64,000 nucleotides of DNA from Atopsyche davidsoni (Eukaryota; Arthropoda; Insecta; Trichoptera; Hydrobiosidae): contig JAILWY010000021.1 of NCBI GenBank assembly GCA_022113835.1, forward strand, positions 3,224,001 to 3,288,000, given 5' to 3'. The translations under genes were made by a program, and so were the position numbers. The notes under the pieces were generated by a model. That model saw nothing but the letters and a program-made list of their open reading frames with translations, searched no databases and was not told where the DNA came from. Below, one piece after another: positions 48,621 through 60,360 of the stretch (position 1 is its first letter; the number at the start of each line of letters is the position of its first letter).

Positions 48621-51600
48621 AGAATAGGAACAAGTGAGACACTTCTATTATTCGTGTAATTGGCTCAACCGATATTCTCTTTGGTATAACACATCCTTTA
48701 TTAATTTATTTCCAAGAGGTTAATTATTAAAAAATAAAAATTAATACGGAGACATAATCACCTCTTTGTAAATAAAAGATAAGTATATTCTTGTATAGCA
48801 AATATATTGAGACTCTCGAATATAAACCAAACCTCTTGTTGTGATAATGAACGAGCAAGACATACGGATATATTAATTTATTAAATATAATTTATTCATT
48901 TCATTCAAAAGTAATGAGGCCTAATTTCAATACTTTCATTGCATACTTATTTGTTTTGCGCACTATCGGTTTATTGAAATAAGCCGATCGTAATTTGTCC
49001 TGAACGTCGGTAAGCAATTCTCGGTATATTGATGGCGGTTCTGGTGAGGTAACCGTCTATTTTGTGGACGTGGGGGGAATAAATGTATGATTGGTGTCTA
49101 GAAAATGATTTATTTAAGATGATATATTTCGACAAATATCACGAAGCCAATAAACGAACTTTACAGTGTGCTTACGATGAATGCACTCAGTAAAATTTCA
49201 AGTTGTTTTTAAAGTTATATATAGTACACAGATAAGCGAATTACTGATTTTTTTTACTATTGAACTTTATTTTCTGTTATGTTATAATTTAAATTAATAA
49301 AATTCTGTGTTGTCTTTCAAACGCATTAAAGTATTCATGGAAATGATAGAACTGTAGCAGAAAACAAGCGGTTTCTTTTAACAAAAGCTTTTTTTTAAAA
49401 CATGGCAAAATAAATTGTATTTAAAAACTTATTAGTAAACTTTAACAGTTTTTGTTTTTCCAGCGTCAATTTAATTATGCTTAGTTTAAAAAAGTACTAT
49501 TTTAAATTTCTTCACAAAAATAACCCCTTTTGTTTACACTCAGAGTAGTTCCAAATAAATCTGAGAATTTTTCGTAGGGCTTGTTTATATAGTTCCGTCT
49601 GTTTTTAAAAGAAGTAAGTAAAAGTGAATTTGAATTTTCCCTGAACAAAGTGTTGTATGAAGTCACGAAAGAACGTTACTTGAAAGGAAAATGTTTTTCT
49701 TTAATTTTGGAAACTTTTCACCAAGACGTTGTTTTTTTAGGGCTTTTTTCTTGGATTACAAGAATGTCAATATTTTTTGATGCCTCCTATTTTAAATTAA
49801 ACGTCGTAATATTTTTGTTAAGACACAATTGTACAAAAACATAAAAAATATTAAAATATAATCGGCTTATGTTCTGTATTGTTGATTTGTTTACATCACC
49901 GATAATTATTTTACTTATACAAAATCAAGCAAAATATATTTGGTTAATTTGTTTTCATTTGAGACATTTAAAAATTGGATATTTACAAGTCGTAAATGCC
50001 TTTCAATGTATATGTATAAAAAGAGCTTTTTTTAAGGACAAACCTTAGGATTTAGAATTATAAACATTGACAAAACGACAAGTTTTAATATTTATGAGTT
50101 ATATTATACTTTTATTGGTTTTTACTTTAAATAAATTGTTAAAGTAGATAATTTATGAGAAATGTTAGAATAAAAGAGTTCTGAAAATCTATTATATTGT
50201 AAATGTTTTAATCTGTGACATTTTTTTAAATTGGAAAGTAGCTTTTATAATTAGTATGCGAGTGGTTAAATATGGAAATTAGTAGCTAATTTATCACAAA
50301 AGAAATGTAATTATGTAAAGTTCAAAACATAATAAGGTTGACTAGTTGAAAGCAAAAAATTATATACCAATGGCTCAAACTGTTTCTATAATTTACCTTT
50401 TTTTCTGAATGTTCCGTTTGATTGTGTTTATAATATTGTATTGAAATCGTTGAAATCTTAATACAAAATCTCGTCTTTCGCGAAAAGTTACTTACGCTAT
50501 ATAATTAGGTGTGCTAATGGATGCGTGAGCTGCCTATATATAATGAATGATCAGCATTCCGGAAACTCTTCGGGTCCCTAAGACTCCAGTTTAAAGTTGA
50601 TCAGAAACTTTTTTCACGCATTTCGTGATCATCGTCATCGTTGTCAAAGTCGGAAATCCTTTTATAGAGACTGGTTCGAGATTATCAAATGAGAAAGTTC
50701 TTAATTGCGACGAATAAGGAAATGCCGAGGTCTATATTTGAGACCGGCGCTCAAATATAATTTTATTAAATATGAATATTATAAGTTGATTAAAATATTG
50801 CAGAGTAAACAAATAGAGGCACATATAAAAAAATGTTCGTCTGTATTGCACAACAAATATTTAGGCTCGGATTTATACTCATGTTGACTTTTAATGGAGA
50901 GCTCATCATTTTGATCTTCGTCCTAGAACGTTCATCTTAAACGGATGTAATAATAAATCAAGTCAATGCAAATAGTGGAAAAGTTAAATTATCATATTTC
51001 AAAAATATGTATAAGAATGTTGATTATAGTGATAAATCGAATATAATTAAGTTGTTTATTATCAATTTTTGAGAGCAATTCTGAACTATTTTGAGTTGTT
51101 TTAAGTTTTTAAAAAATTCAATATCAAATATATTGAAATCTGATATTAATCAGATATTATTAAAGCTAGCGTTAAATTCGATATAAGAATGATGCTTTTC
51201 CGCAGAAAATGTTGTTGATTATTTCTATAAAAATATGTCTATGTCTGGCCATGGTTATCTTAGGGAAAATAATAATAATGATTTGATAAAATAAATATAT
51301 TATTGGTTTAACGTTGTCATATATTGATAAAAAGTAATCAACTACTATTGAGTAATTGAAATATATATTGAAAAGTGTTACAATAATTACAGTTATTTAA
51401 GCTATTAACTCTTTTAATTTAAAAATTAAAACCAAAACTTTTTTCATGATTTTTAAAAGTTAGGTTGTGGCACTTAAAACATTTCTCATTTCCAATGTCA
51501 ATATTTGTGTATACACCCGATGATTACAAGGAAAAAAAAAACTATCGATAAAAGTTGGTGGTATATACTTAAACTCGTGAAATTACTTAAAACGCTAACT

Positions 51601-52379
51601 TTTGTCTGTAAATTTGTAAGACAAGTTAATACGTAATTATTTACAGGAAGCAATTTAGAAAACACACATACCCTCTTTGAAACATGACTGTTCTTGAAAT
51701 TATTGAAAAAAACTGATAAATAAGTGTATTTACTTCGTAGAGGTTTTCTAAGCTGTAAAAAAAATACTAATAAAAACAGACAAAAAGTCTCAATGACATT
51801 ATTTCAGTTCAGCTAACAAACAAATCCAATATAACATTTTTCCTCCTAACTACATAAGCCACGTTTAAACTCAATTTAAGGCTTATTTTTTTGAGAGTAT
51901 TTAAATAGACACCGGTAAAAAAGTATAAATTCCAAACTCGTTAAAAATATTGCTTCGATATTATACAAACCAAAAAAAAACATTTCCATTCAAAGTCAGC
52001 TTAACTTTGAAAAATGTACTTAAGAGACAAAATTACTTTACAAGATTGTTTCGACCTTCTGATAAACTCCTTACCAAGTACAAGTAATAATTATTCACGT
52101 CAAAAATATACATATCTTAGTAACTATTCAACCGTTAAAGGTAACATACATGATAATAATTTAATTTCATTAAGTGTATCGATAAATTTTAGTACATAGT
52201 AATAATAAAGATTTTAAAAATTAGTTTTTAATATTAACTTTTCATCGTTTTCACGTGACATCAGGAATAAGTGTGATTTCAAATGAAATCGTTTTTCACA
52301 AGTGTTCAAAAATAAAACAAATGCTACAAATTGAACATGCAAATATGTTTTATAAATGTTTTCAAATACGAATTTGATA
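48621..52379. other. AT-rich desert
   Basis: About 3.8 kb with weak GC-richer patches at 48990-49070 and 50540-50720. Two adjacent hairpins lie at 51117-51137 (TTCAATAT and ATATTGAA) and 51138-51155 (ATCTGAT and ATCAGAT). No gene was found. Confidence 0.55.
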
Positions 52380-52387
52380 CTCTAAAG
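52380..52387. repeat. Left 8-bp target-site duplication
   Basis: CTCTAAAG is identical to the copy at 53579-53586. Confidence 0.93.
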
Positions 52388-53578
52388 CAGGAGTCCCAAA
52401 CCTTTTTGCACCCAAGAGCACATTCAAGAATGCCGGTTGGGCGACGGGCACCATTTATATTTTTAAGGTATATTTATAGTCAATAATACATATATGTAAT
52501 GCACAAAAATATTTGATTACAAAAATATAATTTAAAAATAATTGTTTATATTTTAATGTAAAATAAATAATAAGTAGTAAATAATAGCATAAAAATTCAT
52601 TATAAAAAGAGAGAAATATTAAAGTAATTGTTGGCATTGCACATCATTGATCATTGTTTCATAATTAGGAAAGTATGATGATTTTCCTGCTTGTAAGCAA
52701 TCACCAAGATCTGTAAGTTGAGATCTGTATTTTGATTTTATGATATTCACTGTAGAAAACAATGGTTAACACAAGTATGTAGAACTGAAAAACGATTTAA
52801 TTTTGTATGCTTCTCTTTTCAAGAATGGATATTTGTTAATGTGTACTATAATATATTCCAGAAGTCCTCATCTGATATTATTGGATTTCAGAATAATTAT
52901 GACGATACAATTATTTTTGCTTATATTTCACTGTTTGATTATCGTCTTATCCCAAAAATATCAAGTAGACTTTCACATAGCTTTCACCTCACTTTTATTA
53001 GAGCAAAAATATCAGAGACACTTTTACATAGCTTTCACCTCACTTTTATCCACCCAAAAATATCAGAGGCACTTTCACGTCGCTTTCACCTCACTTTTAT
53101 CCACGCAAAAATATCAGAGGCACTTTCACATCGCTTTCACCTCACTTTTATCCACCCAAAAATATCAGAAGCACTTTCACATCGTTTTCACCTCACTTTT
53201 ACCAACGCAAAAATATCAGAGGCACTTTCACCGTACTACCGCAAAAATATCAAATTTATATATTTATTCAGCAACTTTTTCACCAAGTATCTGAACAATA
53301 TCGTAAACGCATTTTTAGAGGGCGTTATTACAGAGACGAAGACAAACCAAACTACACCCATAAGATGCTATTTCAACAGGCTAATGTATAATTTGCTGGA
53401 TATTAAATTTAAATTTTTTTCGCTTATATTTCTCTTTTTAATGATTAAATATTATTATTTTTTTAACATTTTATTGTTAGCTTAAATACTTTTTTTATCG
53501 TGGTCGCACAGCGGCGGGCACTTGGAAAACGGTTGGCGGGCGCCATGGTGCCCGAGGGCATAGGGTTGGGGACCACCG
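52388..53578. mobile_element. Non-autonomous hAT-family element (1191 bp) with perfect 8-bp target duplication
   Basis: The left terminus CAGGAGTCCCAAACC and the reverse complement of the right terminus CGGTGGTCCCCAACC match at 12 of 15 positions. They resemble the widespread hAT ends of the form CAG-GGTCCCCAACC. CTCTAAAG flanks both ends exactly (52380-52387 and 53579-53586), which is the 8-bp duplication expected of hAT insertion. Subterminal GC-rich sequence recurs at both ends (CGGTTGG...GGGC-CCAT). The interior is AT-rich and holds a 51-bp minisatellite. No transposase domain is present, so it would have moved in trans. The perfect duplication suggests a fairly recent insertion. Confidence 0.92.
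52953..53235 (+). repeat. 51-bp minisatellite, about 5.5 copies, inside the hAT element
   Basis: Units start with CTTTCACCTCACTTTTAT at 52981, 53032, 53083, 53134 and 53185, each exactly 51 bases apart, with a partial unit before the first. Each unit also contains CAAAAATATCAGAGGCAC. Because 51 is a multiple of three, two plus-strand frames stay open across the array (163 and 214 codons) and encode 17-residue repeats (for example FHLTFIHPKISEALSHR). These frames have no known domain and most likely reflect the repeat rather than a gene. Confidence 0.95.
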
Positions 53579-53586
53579 CTCTAAAG
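53579..53586. repeat. Right 8-bp target-site duplication
   Basis: CTCTAAAG immediately follows the right terminus of the hAT element. Confidence 0.93.
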
Positions 53587-53744
53587 GCTTTCTTTGTGAA
53601 ATATAATTTTATTTGCTGGAGGTTCCCGACAACAGCAAATACGTCAGAATCCACATTGAGCTTTATATTGTTTAAAGCTCGACATATTTTTCGTAGACAC
53701 ACTGTTCTCTCTATGTGCCAAGTAAGAGGAGTTAAGTGTATATA

Positions 53745-53760
53745 TAGCAAAATTTTGCTA
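53745..53760. repeat. 16-bp perfect palindrome
   Basis: TAGCAAAATTTTGCTA reads identically on both strands. It lies 25 bases from a larger perfect palindrome. Confidence 0.9.
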
Positions 53761-53785
53761 GCAAGATTTACTGTGCGCAATTTAC

Positions 53786-53817
53786 TTCCTTTGAGTTTCA
53801 TATGAAACTCAAAGGAA
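53786..53817. repeat. 32-bp perfect palindrome with no loop
   Basis: The 16-base half TTCCTTTGAGTTTCAT is followed directly by its exact reverse complement, centred on CATATG. Perfect loopless palindromes of this length are rare by chance. Confidence 0.95.
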
Positions 53818-53819
53818 AT

Positions 53820-54055
53820 TTAGCTAATTATGGTAGTGGCAATGACCTTATTTTTTCAATGAGAGACACTAGTTTACAGTTTACATAAAAATTACTAAAA
53901 CATTTAATAGGTTGAAATTTATTTTTATTAAATGACGATAAAAAGGTACTTCACGTGTCGAATCACCATAGTCTATTGTTACTGATACTGTTTAATGTTT
54001 CGAGCATAGAAATCTTATCGTGTTGTTTATTTTTTAAGGGCCTTGTGTCTTGTTC
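53820..54055. other. AT-rich stretch
   Basis: Nothing was recognised. Confidence 0.5.
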
Positions 54056-54059
54056 ATAT

Positions 54060-54310
54060 TTTGCGTTGAGGAAGATTGCAAGTGTACCACAATCGAGAGA
54101 GGTAAAACCCACGCCCCCTAGCAACTTCTCGTTTTACGTCATGATCCAACTCCTTCGTCCAAAATGTGTTTATGTCATCGCATTAAACTTTGAGGCTTTT
54201 TTTAACGAAACCTGCGGATTGCGGGAATCTTCGCCGTCTTTAAATAGCATTATGAAATATAACTTTCGTATCCCGCTTAGTCCGTGGCGCAGAATGAAAG
54301 GGACGGGATG
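54060..54310. other. GC-richer island
   Basis: Contains ACCCACGCCCCCTAGCAAC, ATGCGGGAATC-like words and TCCGTGGCGCAG. A 118-codon plus-strand frame (from a GTG at 53955) spans it but shows no known motif. Not called a gene. Confidence 0.35.
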
Positions 54311-54795
54311 ATAAAAAAGCGAGATATTTATCAAACTTAAATTTGAGACCTGCTGGTTGAGATATTACTAAGGACGGCTCTCCCTCCAACAATTTAATAA
54401 GAAACGTATTTGTGTGGAAGTTGATTTATATAAGGAATTTTCTAGAAGTTTTATTTACTTTTGCAGTGTAGCGCTGATTGAATTAGTCTTACTCACTTTC
54501 GCCTCAGTGGCTTTGTTTTTTTTTGTAAACTTCATAACTTTGTCTCGAGGCAAACAGCTGTCAACGAAAATTCGATTTCTCACTCAACTAAGCAGGCTTT
54601 GTATCGGTTTTCCCACAGTGAACCACATGATTGACTTACTAAAAATCAATGTCGTTTAGTGGCGATCTAACACAAAAATAAATTTTCTTTTGTTTTCTTG
54701 ATAAGCCGAGGAGTAAAAATATAAAGATTATGTAAAATTAAACAAATATTAAATGCAATTTAATATTTAGGAAATATTTTTCAATGTATTGAAGT

Positions 54796-55016
54796 CAACT
54801 GTTGCTCAAGTCAAATGACCTTTTGCAGTGACCTTGCAGGGGGTTTGCCCGGGGCATGGCTGCAATAGAGCCACAACTGTTGCTAAAGTCGAATGACCTT
54901 CCGCAGTAACCTTGCAGGGTATTTGCCTGAAGCATGGCTGTAATAAAACTTCAGTTGATGATAGAGTGATTTTCCAGGGTGTTTGCCTGGCCCATGGTTA
55001 ATATAAAGCTACAACT
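54796..55016 (+). repeat. 78-bp minisatellite, nearly 3 copies plus the start of a fourth
   Basis: Units begin CAACTGTTGCT at 54796 and 54874, then a diverged CAGTTGATG at 54952, and CAACTTTTTGG at 55012. Each contains CAGGG-GTTTGCC and a GCATGGCTG-AATA-type word. The third copy has lost about 18 bases. The unit is GC-richer than the surroundings and carries TGACCTT, a nuclear-receptor-like half site, in copies one and two. Confidence 0.93.
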
Positions 55017-55019
55017 TTT

Positions 55020-56195
55020 TGGGTTTTATCACAATATTATTTCTAGCTGAAATTTCAAGTTTGCAACATTTTTGACCGTTTCGCTAATCGCTACACGAGA
55101 ACCGATTTATTACAAGCAAGCAGATTATTAATCGTGTTTATTCAAAGTAGGCATTTCCATTTTGTTTGAAATTAATTCAAATGACTGAAGTGAAATTGTG
55201 TTCTAGTTTTAATAACTCAGTGTTCTGTTTGTACCTTCTATATAATACACTAACGTTTATTTGTTTACTGTGTTAAATTAAGGTATTTAGCCATTGTAAA
55301 GTTTTGTGAAAAATCAAATACTTAAATAAATAAATAAATCAGGAAATTAAAATAAAGCAATGCAAAAATTTAAAAAAAGGTAGGGTTTAAATTTTAATTT
55401 TGCACAATTTTTTCTTTACATAAAATGTGACATATGAGATAAATACTATGCTTGTAAAGATTGTAATATTTTATTATGATTTATTACACTTTAATAATTG
55501 GTCGTAATATTTTGTCAGTTAAATAGACAATAGTATTAAATATAGATTTAAACCATATAAATTACATGTTAACAAGAAATATACATAATATAATAATAAC
55601 TAGAGTTTAAATAGTTTGAAAGTCGCTTACACGTAAAAATGTAAGATTAAAAAGTTTGGATACATCATTATTTATTCTTTATGCATGTTTCATAAATTTG
55701 AACATTAAAGTAGGAAATGCGGTGGAGGTAGTTGTACGCAGGAATACATCTTCATTATACTCCATTATTTTCAAAACTGAAAAAAGAATATGAAAGCTTC
55801 TCGGATGGGGCACTTAATATTCAAATTATCCCTTGTTCTTGAAACGAACCGTGAAAAATGAAAATTGCACTATAATAATTCCCATGGAAATATGTAAAAT
55901 AGAGGGGAAATTATTTATAGGCGACTCGCGTAAATGGGGGTTTTCGATTTATACTTCAATGAATTAAATTGTTCTTAATGTAACATTAAAATCATTGCTT
56001 TGCGTTAAAGATATTCATGCAATAAAAAAGTAAACTACTAATATAATATTAAAAAATGAGTATTTTTTTATGGTTTATACTATTTATATATATATATATT
56101 ATTTTTTAAACGCGTTTGTCACAACTGTTTATTCTGACGATAATATTAATGGTAGAAAAATCGGTAGAATGACCACAAAATAAAACCACAAAATG
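55020..56195. other. AT-rich stretch
   Basis: A (TA)8 lies at about 56085-56100. No gene was found. Confidence 0.55.
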
Positions 56196-56199
56196 CTTG

Positions 56200-56350
56200 T
56201 CTCTGTGGGCGAAATGCCAGAAAGTAGAGGAAGAGGAAAGCTGCTTATGAGGTGAAACGATCAGGTCAAGAAAGTGACAAATGCCAGTTTACGATTTCCA
56301 CGTGAGCATCAAACGCCATTGACGACAGGAGACCTCCAACATTCAAGTCC
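56200..56350. other. Mildly GC-richer island
   Basis: Contains GTAGAGGAAGAGGAAAGC and ATTTCCACGTGAGC (E-box CACGTG). No gene was recognised. Confidence 0.3.
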
Positions 56351-56773
56351 TCTGATGGATGGCACTAAGTTATAAAATATTAAAAAAATATATATATTCT
56401 TATTGACCGTTAATTTGTGTTTTATGGATTCTTTTTAAAAGCCTTATTTAGTTATAACTTGCCATAAAATGAAAATTTATATTTTAAATATATGAAAAAT
56501 GTAAAATAATATTTAGTCAATCAGTTGTGTCAATGTTTATATTTTCCGAAAAAAAGTTGATCTTATTAATATTTAAATTTTAAAAAATCATGAATTCACA
56601 CAATTTTACACGAGATAACCTTATACGTGCACAGTGAAACATTAACTTAAAGTTAAAAAACATACCAATAATAATAAACACGTTAAAGAATGAATACTGC
56701 AAATCGACATGTATTGGCTGATGGATCTAAGAATAAAAATATTAATATTATTAAAAATTGAACTCACTTAGAA

Positions 56774-57181
56774 TTACATCAATATTTTCATAGAAATTTT
56801 ATGTATAGTTATCACTTGATGAATATATGACTTGTCAATAAATCCTCTAAAGAAACCAAAATAATCAAATCCATCTAAATTCATCCGCTTCCAAATGTGT
56901 GCTAATTTTAGGTAGCGGATGTCTGGCTGATAATGATGCGACTCACTCCGGGTAAAGAATAGAGGGTCTGTGTGTCTGCAGGTCAAGCAATTCCAGAAAG
57001 ACTTGGTCACAAAATTAGGCCCTGCTAGTCGGCCTGAACCATCCCGAAAAAATTTATGTCCCAAGCTTGATCCCATGCCTCCGTGCCCGGCATGGGAAGT
57101 GCATCTTATAAATTGGATAAAATGGGGAATAATGTAGTTTTCAAGAGGTATCTTTGTATTTGGGAATGTAGAAACAGTCAT
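56774..57181 (-). other. 135-codon open frame over a GC-richer island, unknown
   Basis: An ATG at 57179-57181 (minus strand) opens a frame of 135 codons, the longest in the window outside tandem repeats. It includes FIRCTSHAGHGGMGSSLG and FWNCLTCRHTDPLFFTRSE, with four Cys/His-type residues but no zinc-finger spacing. It lacks a signal peptide or membrane segment. No family is recognised. GC-richer composition from 56870 to 57180 lowers stop frequency, so a chance frame is likely. The island also has an 8-bp hairpin, CCCATGCC/GGCATGGG (about 57071-57095). Confidence 0.2.
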
Positions 57182-57689
57182 TTTATAAAAGCGAATGGGA
57201 CTTTCTCTGCTCCCCTTTGAGATAAATTGGCCTGTTAAAACGACTAATCGAATAGAGCTCTTGATGTAGTATTATCGCATTGACTTTATAATTTGTAGCT
57301 TGGAAAAAATATGTATTATATATTTTTGAAAGAAGTATTTTTTTTTTAAAAGCGACTCTGTTTTGTATAATATGCATATTAGCTACGTTTTTCTGTTACC
57401 ATTGGTGACACGAGATTTTCACCAGGAGGTAATTTATTCCGAATATACGTAAATCTATAGAAATTGTTTTATATTCTTTAAATATTATAAAATTTTCTTT
57501 ACCTCAAGCAAAAAGCAATATAATTAAATTTCAATTTTGAGAATACAATTTCGCACAAACGTGGTAATATTGGAATTTTTTGGGATTATCTGTAAATTTA
57601 ACAGCATATTTAGAAATATTGATATTATATTTAATACAAAAAGTACTTGGTGGGATTCCATTATAATATATTTAACAAAATAAACATTT

Positions 57690-57815
57690 GATGGTATTTC
57701 CACTTTTTATTTATAAACAAGATAGGTTAGCAATCTTAGAGCAACGACTCTGATTGAAGATGACAATGTTAGTAAAACTATTTGCGAACATCACTAAATA
57801 TTTTTTTTAACTTGT
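57690..57815. repeat. Inverted pair of the GAAAC-TAGTC repeat family
   Basis: On the plus strand: ATTGAAGATGACAATG, TTAGTAAAACTA, then the tail GCGAACATCACTAAATATT. On the minus strand a second tail, AAATAAAAAGTGGAAATACC, leaves in the other direction (57690-57715). This tail-out arrangement repeats what is seen at 9.2 kb. Confidence 0.4.
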
Positions 57816-58055
57816 TGATATCATGAGATGCTTAAGTATACGCTATATAAGCTTTGATTCTTTAATTAATGTACACAATTAAAATCAGATTGTAGCTTTA
57901 GTCGCAAAAAAAATCAAACAAATTAAAATGTATCCTAAGTACAGTTTGTAATCAATATCAATTATTTAGACAAATTCTCAAGTTGTCTGGAGGTATTTGT
58001 CTTATTTTAAGTTGAATACAGGGTGAAGGAAAGGAGATCCAAGAAATTAATTATC
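57816..58055. other. AT-rich stretch
   Basis: Nothing was recognised. Confidence 0.5.
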
Positions 58056-58059
58056 GCTA

Positions 58060-58300
58060 AAGCATATTTACACTTCCTACGTATTGAATCGGGAACTTCT
58101 TTTATTCCTGTTGGGAGGCAGCTTTATTGTTTATATAGCCGAGTAAGACCAGCTTAATCCCCGCTAAGATAAATAAATATTTGCAAAGGAAAGTAAATAT
58201 ATGTCCTAGGCCTATCGGGAGGGGACATTACTTTTTTGTTGACAGGTCCTCTCCACTGGTCGGAATACTTTATGTTTGTCCTGATTATAGAATACAGGAA
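58060..58300. other. Mildly GC-richer stretch
   Basis: Contains CCTAGGCCTATCGGGAGGGG and GGTCCTCTCCACTGGTCGG. No gene was found. Confidence 0.3.
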
Positions 58301-59044
58301 ACCAAAAGTTGCATGGTATCCAAAATAAATATTGATTGTATATCATAATTTCATATGAACCTTAATTTTTGCACATTTCAGATATTGTGACACAAACATA
58401 ATTTTATTTTATTTTAGTTTGTAGAATCAAATTGATCACTCACAAAATCTACAGTAACGCCATTTAACGTTTGACTTGTTATAATATCTAGTTCTTTACG
58501 ATAATTTAACATATAAAAATTTAAAAATATACCATACAAATATATGATATTTTTAAAAACTTTACATTAATTTTATTTATGCTCCAATTTGTGTAACCAG
58601 TGAAATATTTTAATTAAAAATAACAAAATACATTTTCAGGCGTGCCATTTCTGGTCCTTCTTGTATTAGTTGATCCTGCAGCATTAAACACATAACATCC
58701 CCTATAGGGAAGGCTTTACGCAAAATTAAATACAGGGAAGGTGTAATACCTGAAGAAGTAACCCTCCACATACAGAGCATTGTAACACAAATAGTCCAAG
58801 CATAAACAAATATGTTGAAACAACCGAGGGCAAATGGAGGGAACTTGATTTAATAAAGGTACGTATCTGTTGTCCCGGGAAATATTGTTATCTTGTAAAC
58901 ATATACATATATCGTTTTTAGACCATAAACACACCAACAATGGAACCCCCTGAATTCTTTAAAGATATATCGAGTAATTACAGTCCCGGTCCCGGTCATA
59001 ATTATTCGGAAATTTTTAAAGTAAGGTAGAACATGTAACGAATC

Positions 59045-59047
<3 letters not shown>
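58301..59047. other. AT-rich stretch
   Basis: A 74-codon minus frame (58716-58940) is unrecognised. The short tandem TCCCGGTCCCGGTC lies at about 58983. Confidence 0.5.

Positions 59048-59120
<73 letters not shown>
59048..59120. repeat. (TA)n microsatellite, about 73 bp
   Basis: A pure TA run, the longest in the window. Confidence 0.98.
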
Positions 59121-59124
<4 letters not shown>

Positions 59125-59279
59125 AAATATGTGTGGTGGGGAGGTTGTATATTAGTCATCCGTTTGGTGTGCTTTTTTTCAATCAACGATTTCCAAATAT
59201 ATTTTTGCTTTTATCGCTGATTATATATAGTAAAGCCTTCTATCATGTAATATAAAATAATTTAACGTCAACTCAGAGC

Positions 59280-59480
59280 GCAAAATAATCTAAAACTCGG
59301 TAACTGAACATTTTTGCTCCGTCCTACTTCCACAACCGACCGGTCGATATTTATGAATATGTATTAGGCCTACAACTTCATAGTACGGAATGCGAAAAGC
59401 CGTCTGCCAATACCGGAAGGCGGCTTTTAGTGGGAAAGTCGTGGTTTTAGGCATTCCTAAACACCATTTATGGGCATAAT
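59280..59480. other. GC-richer island with hairpin
   Basis: Contains CCACAACCGACCGGTCGAT (dyad ACCGGT) and the hairpin at 59395-59428. An 83-codon minus frame spans it (59290-59541) but is unrecognised. Confidence 0.35.
59395..59428. repeat. 11-bp hairpin (one G-T wobble)
   Basis: AAAAGCCGTCT (59395-59405) pairs with AGGCGGCTTTT (59418-59428). Confidence 0.85.
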
Positions 59481-59544
59481 GAACTCTTTCAATTCTTTGA
59501 CGCCAAACAATAATAATTAATGCTTTAATAAAATCGGGCATTGG

Positions 59545-60280
59545 AATTTATATCAGACATTATGATCGAAGTTTCAATTTAGAAGTTACACTAATGACAT
59601 AAGGGGATAATCTTTTTTATACAATGGCATAATTTATATAATTTCAAATACAAATGAAAGATATATTTATATATATTCAATAAATAAGTATTGGCACACA
59701 CACAAGTATGACTAATACTATAATAGCAATCTCAATTGCTTCACGAGTAATTTTCATAAATTATCAGATACGAATTGGCTGCAGGTAATGCCCAAAAAAT
59801 ATTATGCTGAAAAATATTGTTTCTTTGCAAAGGAAATTCTTCGCCTACCATTATAGTAAATTTATTACTTCTTATTCCTTATCTCCAGTGCTCCGATAGC
59901 TTCTATAAAATACTAAAGAGAAAGACACCAAACAAAACAACTTAGATAAGATGGAACGAATTATGCGAACGAAATAAGAAAATTACTAGAAATTTATTTA
60001 TTATGCAATTTAGTCAGATTTTAATTTAGTATTATCATCATCATTATCTCAAGCTGTTGTGAATAATTTGTTTCTAAAAACTACCAACGTGTGGGTTGTG
60101 GTGAAAATAAAAAGGATAATCAATAATTTTCGTAACGATTTTTTCTTATTTTTTGCTTTAACTTTAAGTTATTTGAGAACGTTTATTTTTATTTAATGAG
60201 TACTTAACGTTGTTTATCTCTTTTCGTTATTTATTTATTGAGATTTTACCTTTGCAATGATTGCATTTTTAAGCTTAAAA
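59545..60280. other. AT-rich stretch
   Basis: Nothing was recognised except the dyad TGCAATGATTGCA at about 60254-60266. Confidence 0.5.
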
Positions 60281-60285
60281 AAATA

Positions 60286-60360
60286 GCTTGAAGATTCCAA
60301 CCTAGCATGCTGGCGAAACTAGTCAATAAATAAAAGTTGGAACATCTCTAAGTATTTTTT
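60286..60360 (+). repeat. Best copy of the GAAAC-TAGTC repeat family
   Basis: The order is GCTTGAAGATTCCAACC, AGCATGCTGGCGAAACTAGTC, then AATAAATAAAAGTTGGAACATC and TCTAAGTATTTTTT. The words (C)TTGAAGA and GGCGAAAC-TAGTC are in hammerhead order. The tail is shared with the copies at 9.2, 57.75 and 63.0 kb. Confidence 0.5.

Noticed and set aside
52803..53485. Frames of 163 and 214 codons
   Set aside because: They run through the 51-bp array inside a non-autonomous hAT element, and two frames are open simultaneously because the period is divisible by three. No domain is visible.
53955..54311. 118-codon plus-strand frame
   Set aside because: It starts at GTG, lacks motifs and spans an island. 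Chance is the simplest reading.
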